From the NCBI GenBank assembly GCA_917880885.1, contig OU862920.1, positions 1,736,001 through 1,800,000 of the forward strand: 64,000 nucleotides of DNA, written 5' to 3'. The stretch comes from Limnephilus marmoratus. Its lineage: Eukaryota > Arthropoda > Insecta > Trichoptera > Limnephilidae. Below are positions 31,934-43,331 of this stretch, in pieces. The notes beneath the pieces are model-generated. The model saw only the letters and a list, made by a program, of their open reading frames with translations. It did not search any database and was not told the DNA's origin. A program made the position numbers and the translations under genes. Every line of letters begins with the position of its first letter. Position 1 is the stretch's first letter.

Positions 31934-34900
31934 TATATATATTAATGCTCAGTTTTGCGGTAGGTCGGGAAAAACTCACTTTTTCCGCTCACGCCATTGG
32001 TCAGGAAAAGGTCACTTTTGATTTGAGGGGAAAAACGACCACTCTGCCCCTCGGGTGGGTGAAACAACAAGGGTCACTTTAGCTTGCGGCCGTTCGTGAT
32101 GGGTCAAGGGTCACTTTCGATTTGAGGGGAAAAGCGACCACTTTGCCCCTCGGGTGGGTGAAACCTCACGGGTCACTTTGGCTTGCGACCGTTTTTAAAA
32201 TTTGGCAAGCCAAATTGACTTCTCGGCTCATCGAGATTGGCACATCTGTAGATTCACTTTCCCTCAAGGCCGATTAAGGGAGTGTATCTCTTTTTAAATG
32301 CATGGAAAAGTTGAGAAAGATATAGCGAAAATCTCCCATACAAAACTGATTTCTGCTATGAATTTATTCCGATTAATTAAACGGCAATCTGCAAAATACC
32401 GAAGAAAAATTGACATTTTAAAGGCCCTTTTCGGGGTGGTAAATTACGACGAAAATAAACATTGTGCGACTGATGTTTTTTAATAATCATAAATTATACA
32501 AGATTTAGAAACTTTTAAAATAAAAACATGTGTAGCTTCCCATTTAAAATGTTTCACAATATCGCGTCAAAGATTGAAATTTTTCTGACATTTGCGAAAA
32601 ATTCTATAACATCCATAATGCACATGGTTTTCAGCCTGTAAAATCGGTAGATATTTTAAATATTTATTTAATTTTCCCCAAACTTGCAATACTGAGCATG
32701 GAATATTATCCAAAACCACCGCAGGTTTTCAGCAAGGCCCTGACAGCGTTAGCTGACGTAATTTGTATGGAAAATGTACTTAAACGTGCGAAGGTGTTCG
32801 ATTTTCAGGCTTTGCTTGAGGTGGTTACGACAAAGTTTGACGGTGGTCTTGCCATTTAAATAAAATATTGTTTTAGAATATTTTGATGAACTAGGTAGGT
32901 ACCCTGAAAATTACATAAACGGATTAATTATCCACGGTAATCATTTATAAATTATAACTAAAGAACGACTGGACCAAATTGAAAAATTCTTTTTGAATAG
33001 GTTTCGTTATTGTTAGGGCAAGGTTTGTATAAAACAACCGGTAAGCTCTGGAATTATAAAATTTGTTTAAAATGAATCGACGAAATCTATATATGCGCAT
33101 AGCTTCCGAGCGAATGCACAGAATTGGATAAATCTTTCGTTGTTGTATTTGTTATTATTAGGGCAAGATTACTGGTGAGCTCTGGCATAATGAAATTTGT
33201 TTAAAAATGATTCGCCGAAATGTAAGTACGCTCATAACTTCAAAACGACTGCACGTAATTGAATAATTCTTTTTTTGTTGCGTTCCTTATTGTTAGAACA
33301 AAGTTTGTATAAAACTACTGGTGAGTTCTGGCATTATGAAATTTGCATACAAATGAATAGTTGAAATGTATGTACGCGTATAACTTCCGAAAGACTGCAC
33401 CAAATTGAATAATTCTTTTTTTGTTATGTTTGTTTATTGGCTGGTGAGCTTTGGCATTACGAAATTTGCGTAAAAATATTTCAATAGGTGGCACGCGAGC
33501 TGTTTGAAAACTAAATGTAACGGCAATGAATCATTAAAGCGCAGGAGGGGGGGGGGGAAGAAAAAACTCCATACAGGAGACCCTGAGGAAAATAATTTCC
33601 CTCAGGGTCATCTCATCTTTGGAGATGCTGGGTGGAGGGTTTTTTAAGGCAAAGAAGGAGATGAGAGTTCTTGGAAGGAAAAGGGTTTAAGGGGTGGGTA
33701 GGAATCTGGGGTTAAGTATGTCCTGGTCATTCGCCTCAAAGACCTAGACAAACCTCAACCCATGAACCCGGGCACCCCTACTAAATCACCAAACGAAGCG
33801 AACCACTTGGGGTGACCGACGGCATAGGTGTTGGTTATCCAATAAAGGTCAATTTTGGGGATTTGTATTTCTAAATAACATTATATACAACGGGTACCCG
33901 GCATGCGTTGCAAGATCACTGTAACCTCGGGGTCAACTTAACTGTAATGGTTCCATTCCAAGTTCCGGGAAACTACATTAAAATGCAAGCGCCTTGCAAA
34001 CGCATGCAATGTATTATAAAATTATATACAAAGGGTACCCGGCATGCGTTACAAGGTCACTGCAACCTCAGGTAGAACTCAGGATGAAATTATGCAGTGT
34101 TGAACTTTTTTTTTTACATTAGCTCCACACAGGAGGCTCCAAGGAAAACAATTTCCCTAGGGGCCTATGTCATCTTTGAGGATGCTGTGCGGAGGGTTTT
34201 TAAGGGAAAGGAAGGAGAAGAAGATATGGGAAGGAAAAGGGTATGAGGGGTGTTAAGGAATCTGGGGGTCAGTGTGGCCAGGAGTGACGGACGTATGAAT
34301 CTATTCCTCACACTGCGGTGCAAGGCGAAGGGTTGGGAAAATCTGGGTGGAGAGGTCAAAATCCTTCCTCAATCAGTCTCCTCTGATCCAACCCGCCACG
34401 CAAAGGTTGGGCAAACGTATCCTCCACCAAGACCTAGACAAATACATTTTTTTCAAGACCTAGACAAATACATACAGTTTCTGAATACAATAATGATCTC
34501 TGGCATCACGAAATTACGCGAGTAAAGGCCCGTTCTGAATCCTAGGGGCCTATGTCATCTTTGAGGATGCTAAGCGGAGGGTTTTTCAAGGGAAAGGATG
34601 GAGAAGAAGATGTGGGAAGGAAAAAGGTATGAGGGGTGGGTAGGAATCTGGGGGTCAGTGTGGCCAGGAGTGACAGACGGATGAATCTATTCCTCACACT
34701 GCGGTGCAAGGCGAAGGGTTGAGAGAATCTGGCTGGAGAGATAAAAAGCCTCCCTCAACCAGTCTCCTCCGATCCAGCCCGCCAAGCAGTGGTTGGGCGA
34801 ACGTATCCGCCACCAAGATCTAGACAAATACATACAGTTTCAGAATACAATAATGAGCTTTGTATCATGAAATTACACGAGAAAAGGCCCTTTCTGAATC

Positions 34901-36678
34901 CTAGGGGCCTGTGTCATCTTTGAGGATGCTGTGGGGTGGGTTTTTTAAGGGAAAGGAAGGAGAAGAAGATATGGGAAGGAAAAAGGTATAAGCGGTGTTT
35001 AGGAATCTGGGGTCAGTGTGGCCAGGAGTGACCAACGTATAAATCTATTCCTCACACTGCGGTGCAAGGCGAAGGGTTGGGAGAATCTGGCTGGAGAGGT
35101 CAAAAGCCTTCCAATAATTATGGTAACAAGGGAAAGGATAAGAGGGAGATTAATGGACCTTTTGTCCGTAAATAAATACATTTTATACAGCGGGTACCCG
35201 GCATGCGTTGCAAGGCCACTTTAACCTCGGGGTCCATTAAACTGTAATGGTTCCATTCCAAATCTCGGAAAACAACATTATATAGCAAGCGCCTGTACTA
35301 TAACATTATAAACAACGGATACCTGGCATGCGTTGCAAAGTCACTGTAACCTCGGGGTCAACTTTACTGTAATGGTTCCATTTCAATTCCTGGGAAATAA
35401 CTTTTTAAAGCAAGTGCCTGCAATATATAACATGATATACAACGGTTACTCGGCATGCGTTGCAAGGTCACTGTAACCCCGGGGTCAACTTAACTGTAAT
35501 GGTTCCATTCCCATTCCTGGGAAATTACATTTTAGTGTAATCGCTGCACTACATAACATTATATACAGCGGGTACCCGGCATGCGTTGCAAGGTCACTGT
35601 AACCTCAGGTTTTCAGATGAGAGTTCTGGGAAGGAAAAATGTTTAAGGGGTGGGTAGGAATCTGGGGGTCAGTGTGTCCTGGGCATCCACCTCCAAGACC
35701 TAGACAGACCTAACCCCATGAACCCGGGCACCCCTACTAAATCACCAAACGTAGCGAACCACTTGAGGTGACCTATGGCAGAGGTGTTGGTTATCCAATA
35801 AAGGTCAACTTTGTGGATTTGTATTTCTACATAACATTATATACAACGGGTACCCGGCATGCGTTGCAACATCACTGTAATCTCGGGGTCAACTTAACTG
35901 TAATGGTTCCATTCCAAGTTCCGGGAAACTACATTATAATACAAGTGCCTTGCAAACGCCAGCTTTATATTATAAAATTATATACAAAGGGTACCCGGCA
36001 TGCGTTGCAACATCACTGTAACCTCGGGGTCAACTTAACTGTAATGGTTCCATTCCAAGTCCAGGGAAACTACATTATTATGCAAGCGCCTTGCAAATGC
36101 CTGCACTATATTATAACATTATATACAACGGGTACCCGGCATGCGTTGCAAGGTCACTGTAACCTCGAATTGAACTTAACTGTTATGGTTCCATTCCAAG
36201 TTCCAATAAACTACATTATAATGCAAGCGCCTTGCAAACGCCTGCAATATATTATAACATTATATACAACGGGTACCCGGCATGCGTTGCAAGATCACTG
36301 TAACCTCGGGGTCAACTAAACTGTAATGGTTCTATTCCAAGTTCCGGGAAACTACATTATAATACAAACGCCTGCTTTATATTATAACATTATATACAAA
36401 GGGTACCCGGCATGCGTTGCAACATCACTGTAACCTCGGGGTCAACTTAACTGTAATGGTTCCATTCCAATTCCTGGGAAATTACATTTTAATGCAAGCG
36501 CTGCACTACATAACATTATATACAACGGGTACCCGGCATGCGTTGCAAGGTCACTGTGAACTCAGGTTTCTTCATATATTTAATTTAACACACACTCCTC
36601 CTCGCTTCATCCACGTTCACACGTCAAATCGCATAGTGTCTTAACCCGTCAGTTGCTTCTGCAACGGGCAAAACCTAG
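31934..36678 (+). mobile_element. Helitron-like composite element, tandem copy 3
   Basis: Starts directly after the second CTAG. Repeat H is kept to about 32,350 with an internal duplication of the GAGGGGAAAA-GACCACT segment. J minisatellite 32,960-33,480; reverse family A copies at 33,556, 34,107, 34,540, 34,905 and 35,610; G units between them and a six-unit array at 35,840-36,560. The end is GTTGCTTCTGCAAC plus CTAG at 36,675-36,678, next base T. It is the longest copy because the A and G blocks multiplied inside it. Confidence 0.62.
35840..36560 (+). repeat. G-unit minisatellite array, six units
   Basis: GGCATGCGTTGCAA recurs at about 35,858, 35,999, 36,138, 36,277, 36,408 and 36,536, a period of 130-140 bp. 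A chance 183-codon ORF crosses the array (35,768-36,319) because the unit is near a multiple of three. Confidence 0.85.
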
Positions 36679-36774
36679 TTATTTATTATTGTGTATGCTT
36701 CCGGATGCCTGTAATATTGAAATTATGAAAGTTTTAGAATGACCTCACTTTTAAAAAGGTTCCTCGGTAATTCA

Positions 36775-37215
36775 TTGGTTGAGATTGTTTTGATAAAGTT
36801 TCGCTTCTGCCACGTGTTATCTGCACTCGATTTTTTTTACATTAGCTCCACACAGGAGGCTCTGAGGAAAGTAATTCTCCTCAGGGCCTATGTCATCTTT
36901 GAGGATGCTGTTTGGGGGTTTTTTTTTAGGAAAGGAAGGAGAGGAAGTTCTGGGAAGGAAAAGTGTATTAAGAGTGGGTAGGAATCTAAGGGTCAATGTG
37001 TACAGGAGTGACGGACGTATGAATCCATCCCTCCCACTGCGGAGCATCACGATGTTCTGGGAGAGTATGGCTGGAGAAGGGAAGGGACTCCCTCAACCTT
37101 TCGCCGGCTAAATCCTATAGATCTATGTGTTTGTCTCTTTTTAGTATCGCTCGCTTCCGTTTCATCGAGTTTCAAATCACAGCGGTGCTGAAGAAGTTTT
37201 CACTTCAAAAATGTG
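36775..37215 (-). repeat. Family L, A and C fragments in series
   Basis: 36,775-36,832 is a minus-strand L start (TTCGCTTCTGCCACGTGTTA). A reverse family A follows with poly-A at 36,833 (to about 37,085). 37,090-37,215 is the second half of a plus-strand family C (TTTCATCGAGTTTCAAATCA ... GAAGTTTTCACTTCAAAAA). Confidence 0.55.
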
Positions 37216-37281
37216 TGTTAAATAATTTCAGAGTTGTGGTAAAATCAATTTCCTTGACACCACGCCAAGGTTGTGTGGTGG

Positions 37282-37596
37282 CTGTTGAATATTATTATAT
37301 CTCCCTTAGAGTCGTGGATGCAAGTGATCAAAATCAACATTCCTAAAGAGAAACTATTCAAAGTTTGGCTTAATTTTGTCAAAGGTCTCAACGGAAACAA
37401 TCTTCATAACATGCCTTCCATTGATATTGCTGGTGTAACTCTAAGTGATCAGGTCAGGCACGGGGACTCTGTTGAAGCCAGAGTTGTTGGCAGCGACTCT
37501 GTTGACTTTGAGCGGAAACGGGCGGTCGATAGATTCCCCAATATTAACAAAAAGATTTATTTTCTAAGCACCGAGCAAGATGCTCTAATGAACTAG
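37282..37596 (+). CDS. Unrecognised ORF fragment
   Basis: An open frame of about 105 codons containing KINIPKEKLFKVWLNFVKG and SDSVDFERKRAVDRFPNINK. I do not recognise it. Codons read more like coding DNA than the other short ORFs, and a T-rich CTCCCTTAG that could be a splice acceptor ends at about 37,310. The last residues run into a CR1 LINE fragment (37,572-37,640), so the right edge is a junction. It may be a piece of a transposon protein. Confidence 0.25.
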   Translation: MLNIIISPLESWMQVIKINIPKEKLFKVWLNFVKGLNGNNLHNMPSIDIAGVTLSDQVRHGDSVEARVVGSDSVDFERKRAVDRFPNINKKIYFLSTEQDALMN

Positions 37597-37640
37597 AGTC
37601 ATTGATCCCTTCGGCACCGATGCATGGTCGGGAATTTCGG
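37572..37640 (+). repeat. CR1-type LINE coding-region scrap
   Basis: AGATGCTCTAATGAACTAGA and CCTTCGGCACCGATGCATGG match the minus-strand LINE at about 15,430-15,490. It is in a different frame from the ORF upstream. Confidence 0.6.
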
Positions 37641-37960
37641 GAATGGATTGGGAAAGGTGAGATATTACGGCACTAGTTCACTATTAATTATGGATGGTAT
37701 TACAGGCAGATAGATAATATAAAGTATACCACTGCATGCTCCTTTGGGACACTGTATTACTGTAGTAATAATTTTTGTGGGGCGATTTCCTCTCAAGACG
37801 TCTGCAGATACAAATATATACACTTTTGTTGAACGGCGTATAGCAGAACTAATCCTTTGGAAGATCGGTTGTCCGTGGGAATAACTGGCAGTCTATAATA
37901 ACTGTCCGGGGAACAACTTCGTCGGGGGCAAAATAATATGCAGCTCTTCAAATCGAATAC
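37640..37960. other. Spacer with a fragment of repeat M
   Basis: 37,770-37,935 shares CTCAAGACG-CTGC, AATCCTTTGG and TGTCCG words with the fold-back element at 46,937-47,215. Nothing else is seen. Confidence 0.4.
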
Positions 37961-38425
37961 CTTTTTTTACATTAGCTCCACACAGGAGGCCCTGAGGAAA
38001 ATAATTCCCCTCAGGACCTATTTCATCTTTGAGGATGCTGAGTGTAGGTTCTTTTTAGGAAAGGAAGGAGAGGAAGTTCTGGGAAGGAAAAGGGTGCTAG
38101 GGGTGGATAGGAATTTGGAGGTCAGTGTGTCCAGGAGTGACGGACGTATGAATCCATCCCTTTCACTGCGGTGCAAGTTGATGTTCCGAGAGAGTACGGC
38201 TGGAGAAGTCAAAAGGACTCCCTTGATCATTCTCTCCCGATCCGGCCTGCCATGCAGCTGGTGGGCAGATGCATTCGCCACCAAGTACCGGACAAAATTC
38301 ACCTCATGAACTCGGGCACCCTTGCTAAGTCGCCAAACGTACCAAACCACTTAGAGTGACCTATGGAAGAGGTGTTGTTTAGGTTATGCAATAAATAGTT
38401 CCGGTACCCGTACTCGCCTCCCAAA
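37961..38425 (-). repeat. Family A repeat, near full length
   Basis: The longest copy here (465 bp): A-tail at 37,961, tail blocks at 37,975-38,050, body, and the CGCCTCCCAAATTG head at 38,412-38,425. Open frames of 110 and 123 codons cross it on the two strands but are not conserved in other copies. Confidence 0.7.
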
Positions 38426-38504
38426 TTGTTGTATATAATATCTACATACTATGAAACGTTCGTTAGTTAAATAGCGAATATTGAAAGGAAAATACAACTG
38501 AGCA

Positions 38505-38715
38505 GTTCACACGTGGTAGAAATGAAACCTTCAGAAAACTAAAGTAGACAAGAGTGGGGAGGTTACGAAGCACCGCACAAAGAGAAGACCAATAATTAGT
38601 CTATTTCATTCGTTAGCAGGGGCTAAATCCTTCAGCTGTATGTGTTTGTCTCTTTTTCGTTTCATCGAGTTTCAATCACAACGGTGCTAATGAAGTTTTC
38701 ACCTCAAAAACTGAA
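38505..38715 (+). repeat. Family C repeat, full length
   Basis: From CACACGTGGTAGAAATGAAA to GAAGTTTTCACCTCAAAAAC. It serves as the reference copy for the split one at 48,418-48,925. Confidence 0.65.
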
Positions 38716-38816
38716 AAAGTTTGTCTGAGGTTTTTCATTGCTGAAGGTAGCTTACGAGTATACCGTGGAATAATGTCAGTAGATATTTCCAACTGCATCG
38801 ATCCTAACCTCGTGCA

Positions 38817-38864
38817 ATGGCGAGTGGCGAGTGGCGAGTGGCGAATGGCGAATGGCGAATGGCC
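38817..38864 (+). repeat. (GCGARTG)n heptamer microsatellite
   Basis: Three GCGAGTG units followed by three GCGAATG units and a partial GCCCAC. Confidence 0.9.
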
Positions 38865-39272
38865 CACTAATGGCATTAGTGCGTCACGATATTAAGATGG
38901 CGGAATAATATTATAATGTCCGCCTCCCGAGTCGTGTCACGTCCCGAATCCACTTTGATGTCAAAGTTAATGTAATTTTAAGTGTCTCCTTCTCCTGGCC
39001 TAGTGTTTATTCTCACCATTCGCAGGGGTGGACTAAGACCAGATTCCATGGTTATGTTGGCGGTGGGCGTTGGTGCCGTGAGGCGGAACCCATACCCGCC
39101 TCCCTAATTGAATAAGTATGCTTTCTTACATTTATAGTAACTCAAAATAAAGACAATAAATAAAAAGATGTTACCGCCTGACGGTTCACCATCTAGGGTG
39201 AAATAATAAAGAAAGAAAACCATGTTTACAAGTGTAAGTGTAATTAAAACTAAATAAAATATACACGCCCGA
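38864..39272. other. No recognised feature
   Basis: Moderately GC-rich around 38,920-39,110; no repeat copy or exon with splice sites was recognised. Confidence 0.5.
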
Positions 39273-39500
39273 TTTCATTAACTCCACATAGGAGGCATAG
39301 GGAATAATTTTTCTGGGGGACAGTCATTTTAAGGTTAGGTTAGGTTAGGGGTCTCTAAAAGGAGTGAAAGGAGTGAACATGGATCTTGAAGTGACCCACG
39401 TTTTAGGAGGAAAAATTCAGAGGCAGGCAAATCGTTCGTTAGCCGAGTTCTTGAACTCAAGAACTAATTGTAGAGGCGGAGCATTCTAGTTTTTAAAAAA
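39272..39500 (-). repeat. CR1-type LINE 3' end with a TTAGG run
   Basis: Reverse LINE tail (TTAACTCCACATAGGAGGC) and 3' coding remnant (GGCAGGCAAATCGTTCG, GAGTTCTTGAACTC). Three GGTTA units (39,336-39,352) lie where other copies have GTGTGGAGGGT. Confidence 0.6.
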
Positions 39501-39609
39501 AAGAAAAATAAATGCATGATATAAAAAGCAAACGTCAAAATTTAAGTATCATTAAACAAGAATAATAAATATTCTCAACCTATGAAAACTTGTAAGAAGA
39601 TAATAATTT

Positions 39610-39985
39610 TCTCGGGCTACCTTCCGTAATCGAGGGGTAAGGCTTTCGACTACAAATCCAATGGTCGCGTCTTCAAATCCCGGCGTGCGCAAATAAATTT
39701 TGTTTGAATGGTATAAGTTCATTGTTAATATAATCATTTAAAATAACATAAGGTATATTTGCGGCACGTGCCAGAGTGGAAAATACTCTCAGTATCGCAC
39801 TGGTGTAAGACCACTATTCACAATTGAAACGTTTCTTGAAATGCTTTTAGTAGTGTTTGATGACGAGATCCGAATAGCAAGATTCTTCCACTCCTTCCTC
39901 TTCCCCATTGCCTTCCCCTCCCCACTACCTTCAGCTTCACAACGTATCCCGATCGGGGATATCATGTGTTACTGGCCCGCTCATT
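39610..39985 (+). mobile_element. tRNA-derived SINE, family F, older copy
   Basis: Head CTTCCGTAATCGAGGGGTAA (A-box decayed), CTTCAAATCCC B-box region, then the full body to GATCGGGGATATCATG. The tail is lost. Confidence 0.75.
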
Positions 39986-40082
39986 TTGAATAAACTTCCC
40001 TCAGCTTTTACTAATATCCAAAATATGGCTGAACTGAAGCGGGTTTTAAAAACAATTTTTTTTTTTAAATCGTTTACACACG

Positions 40083-40920
40083 TTTAATGCAGTTTACACG
40101 CGGTAGAAGCTAAACTTTACCAAAACAATCTCGACCATTACTTGAAAAGTGAGGTCATAACCAAAGCGACCAATGAGCGCAGACCAGCGTTATTTCCGTT
40201 TAATATATAGCAATGAGCGCAGTTGATGCGTCCCAGGAGCAGTAAGCGACATTTCCGTTTCATCCGAAATCCAAATTATAGCGGGGCTATAGAAGTTCAA
40301 CTTCAAAAATAATTCAATTCATGAATCCCAACATCTTTTCAATATACTCTTGTAATAAGCCATGTTGTCGACGGTAAGTGTTTGGTTTCGGTTTCCTCCT
40401 TTTTGTACTTTTATGTTTAATGTCCACTCAGAATTTTTCTATTTTTTTACGTTAACTGTCTCCCTCTTGTTTTATATTATATTTAACTTTTAAAGTTCTT
40501 GTTTTGTCGTGAGCTACAATAGCACCGTTTTTGTCTAACGTTATTATTATTATTATTGAATCTAGGCGGTTGGGAGCAATTGGGACTTTAGTGCGGTATT
40601 CACATAAAAAAATAAAAAAAATCGAGCGCGGTTGAAGTAAAAACTTCGCCAACACATTCTCAAACAATAGGAGCCTTGAAAAGTGAGGTCATAGAAAAGC
40701 GGCCAATAAACGCAGTTTGATGCTACGTAGGTTCTGTATTGCGTCATTTCTGTGTCATACCTCAACCAATAGGAGCCTTGAAAAGTGAGTTCATAATCAA
40801 AGCGGCCAATAAGCGGAAAATTGTACGTTTGATGCTTCGTAGGTACTGTAATGCGTCATTTCCGTTTCATCCGAAATTCAAATCAAAACAGAGCTAAAGA
40901 AGTTTCACTTCAAAAACCCT
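40083..40920 (+). repeat. Two family L repeats with a SINE F tail between
   Basis: Copy 1 at 40,083-40,310 and copy 2 at 40,612-40,920. Both end GAAGTT-CACTTCAAAAA and contain TCATTTCCGTTTCATCCGAA. Copy 2 has the CAATAGGAGCCTTGAAAAGT block twice (about 40,667 and 40,770). The 3' end of SINE F lies at 40,562-40,625. Confidence 0.6.
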
Positions 40921-41283
40921 TCTTTCTGCACTCTGATTTTCTTACATTTGTGAGCAGTCCTTTAATCAGTCCGCCCCTGCTCGGAAGGCCGTCTAAAAAT
41001 CCGGTTGAATCCGTCAAATTTACATTTCCATCTAGTTGAGCTGTTATAAGGTCGCCAATACACAAATCAATAAACCTCCACAAGAATGTTTTCCAGTGGC
41101 GTAGTGTTATTTTGAAAGTATAAATTCAATTCTATTTTGGACAAATATTGCGTGGCGATTAAAAGAGTACCTAATTTAAATTCTTAATAGAATTGAATAC
41201 AAAAACATCAACACACTTTTTTGAGATGTAACAAAATGAAATACCTCGCACTTGATATTAATGCGCCGTACAAGACTCCAGTT

Positions 41284-41651
41284 ACTAATATCTACAGCCT
41301 GTATGTCGGACGAATATCTACAGCTCATATGTTGAACTAATATCTACAAACTTCAGAGTGTTGACTAATATCTACAGAGCGTAGGTTGAACTAATATCTA
41401 CAGAGCGTAGGTTGGACTAATCAGCTAAATGTGCCCAATAGTCCGATATCAGGGATTTTTACATACATACTTACATAAATTAAGTTTTTTAATTGCAAAT
41501 CCAACCTCTGCCAGTACTGTAGATATTCGTCAACACTTTGGTTCTCATAGATATTAGTCAACAGTTTGAGCTGTAGATATTCGTCAACACTTTGATTCTC
41601 ATAGATATTAGTTCGATTTTTTCAGTTTTTGGAATTCCTGTAGATATTAGT
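41284..41651. mobile_element. Fold-back element with subrepeat-built TIRs
   Basis: The left arm repeats CTAATATCTACAG about every 26-27 bp (41,285; 41,312; 41,338; 41,365; 41,391). The right arm repeats its complement CTGTAGATATTMG with intervening CATAGATATTAGTC. The loop (about 41,420-41,510) is unique. TIRs built of short direct repeats define Foldback-type elements. No ORF. The outermost words are ACTAATATCTACAG and CTGTAGATATTAGT. Confidence 0.7.
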
Positions 41652-41674
41652 AGACGCCTCCCCGTACAATGCCT

Positions 41675-42185
41675 GAAGGGTTAGGCCTAGTTGTAGAAAT
41701 AAAAAAAAGTTATAAAGGGCCCAGTTGTAGAAATAGAGGGTTAGGGCTAGTTGCAGAAATAAAAAAAAAGTTATAAAGGGTTAGGCCTAGTTGTAGAAAT
41801 AAAGAAAAGTTTAGAGGGCCTAGTTGCAGAAATAAAGAAAAGTTAGAGAGGGCCTAGTTATAGAGATAAAGAAAAGTTATGGAGGATTAGGCCTAGTTGT
41901 AGAAATAAAGAAAAGTTATGGAGGATTAGGCCTAGTTGTAGAAATAAAGAAAAGTTTAGAGGGCCTTGTTATAGAAATAAAGAAAAGTTATGGAGGATGA
42001 GGCCTAGTTGCAGAAATAAAGAAAAGTTATAGAGGGCCTAGTTGTGGAAATGAAGAAAAGTTATAGAGGGACTAGTTATAGAAATAAGGAAAAGTTATGG
42101 AGGGTTATTCCTAATTGTTGAAATAAAGAAAAGTTATAGAGGGCCTAGTTATTGAAATAAAGAAAAGTTTTAGAGGGTTGGGGCT
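41675..42185 (+). repeat. Minisatellite, about 13 units of 34-42 bp
   Basis: Units share GGCCTAGTTGTAGAAATAAA followed by GAAAAGTTATGGAGG or a variant. Divergence between units is clear, unlike the 147- and 208-bp arrays. Confidence 0.9.
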
Positions 42186-42379
42186 AGTGGTTAATGTCAC
42201 ATTTTTGATATCATGATAATTCGACAATCAGCGCCATTTTAAGTTTCTTGACTGCAGTTACAGCTTCAGTTATCAATGAATAAATATTTTGGTTATTCCC
42301 AGTAGGCTTAATAGTTCGTTAGGCCCAGTGGGCTGCTGGGAATAAACTGAATAATAATAAATTCGACAGTCAAAGACGA

Positions 42380-42545
42380 ATTGTAAAAATTGTAAGAAAA
42401 CCCATATAATTGAAAATAATCCTTGTAGACCACCCCTTTAACTTCCCTCGTATGGTTTATGTATATAGACCGTAGGTTAAGATTAATTTTTACAGTCTGA
42501 AGATGGCTTTAACAAGCTGAAACCGGTTACGGTCAAATAAATGAA
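42380..42545 (+). mobile_element. Penelope-type terminus with hammerhead-like motif, second subfamily
   Basis: CTGAAGA (42,497-42,503), GGCTT/AAGC hairpin, GAAAC (42,519-42,523), then the palindrome ACCGGT (42,522-42,527). ACAGT before the core can pair with ACGGT after it except for one position. The terminus continues CAAATAAATGAAAGTGGAAA. Confidence 0.5.
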
Positions 42546-42949
42546 AGTGGAAATAAGATAAATATTTATTTCATTACATTATTATAATGGAATTCCACCA
42601 TGAATTGTCAGTTTCTAAAATAGAGTTATTTTTTGTTTTTTTTGTTTGTTTCATTCTTCAATGTAATTTATTAATTGTGATACCTCAATCTGTTTACTGT
42701 TGAGGGATGAATCACCTTAATGCAGTAAAGATCGAATATTAAATTTATTAATTTATTTAAAATATCTATACCTTCCCGTAAATCCAGTTAACCTTCATTA
42801 TACTTTTTGCACCCGTGTTCTCGAATTGTAATATGTATTATGTAAAAACTTCCTACTTCTTCTGGCGCTAATCTTAATTGTAAATATGTGTGTTAATAAG
42901 TCACCAGTTTTAGGTTAGAATCTATATGTCTTAGTCATAAGTCACTAGC

Positions 42950-43172
42950 TATAAGTCTTAGATGTAAGTCACTAGTTATAAATGTAAATCTTAGTTGTAA
43001 GCCAGTAATATAAGTAGCTATAAGTCTTAGATGTAAGTCACTAGTTGTAATTGTAAATCTTAGTTATAAGCCAGTAATATTAATTATTTTATATATTTAT
43101 TTGTACAGCGCCCTTGAGGTGATTTTCCACGAAAACGGCGCTATATAAATTAGCCAATTATTATTATTATTC
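42950..43172 (+). repeat. 85-bp tandem duplication and (ATT)n LINE tail
   Basis: CTATAAGTCTTAGATGTAAG ... AAGCCAGTAATAT occurs twice (42,950 and 43,018). A CR1/L2-like tail, ACAGCGCCCTTGAGGTGATT to (ATT)n, follows at 43,104-43,172. Confidence 0.65.
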
Positions 43173-43331
43173 AGCTTCCTAAGAAGAACTAAATCATTAT
43201 TAATTTAAAAAAAAAAATTTCACCCAGTTCCACACCACTACACAAGCGAGGGATTCTTTAACATGATTAACCTTTGTATATTTCTAAATTACTACCATCG
43301 GGCATTATATAAATCGAAATTATATAAAATA

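Noticed and set aside
35768..36319. 183-codon ORF
   Set aside because: Lies in the G-unit minisatellite; openness comes from the repeat period, and other arrays are not open.
37938..38359. 110- and 123-codon ORFs
   Set aside because: Lie in a family A retroposon; not conserved in the other copies.
41284..41651. CRISPR-like array of 26-bp repeats
   Set aside because: Repeats are inverted on the two sides, no unique spacers of fixed length, eukaryotic context.
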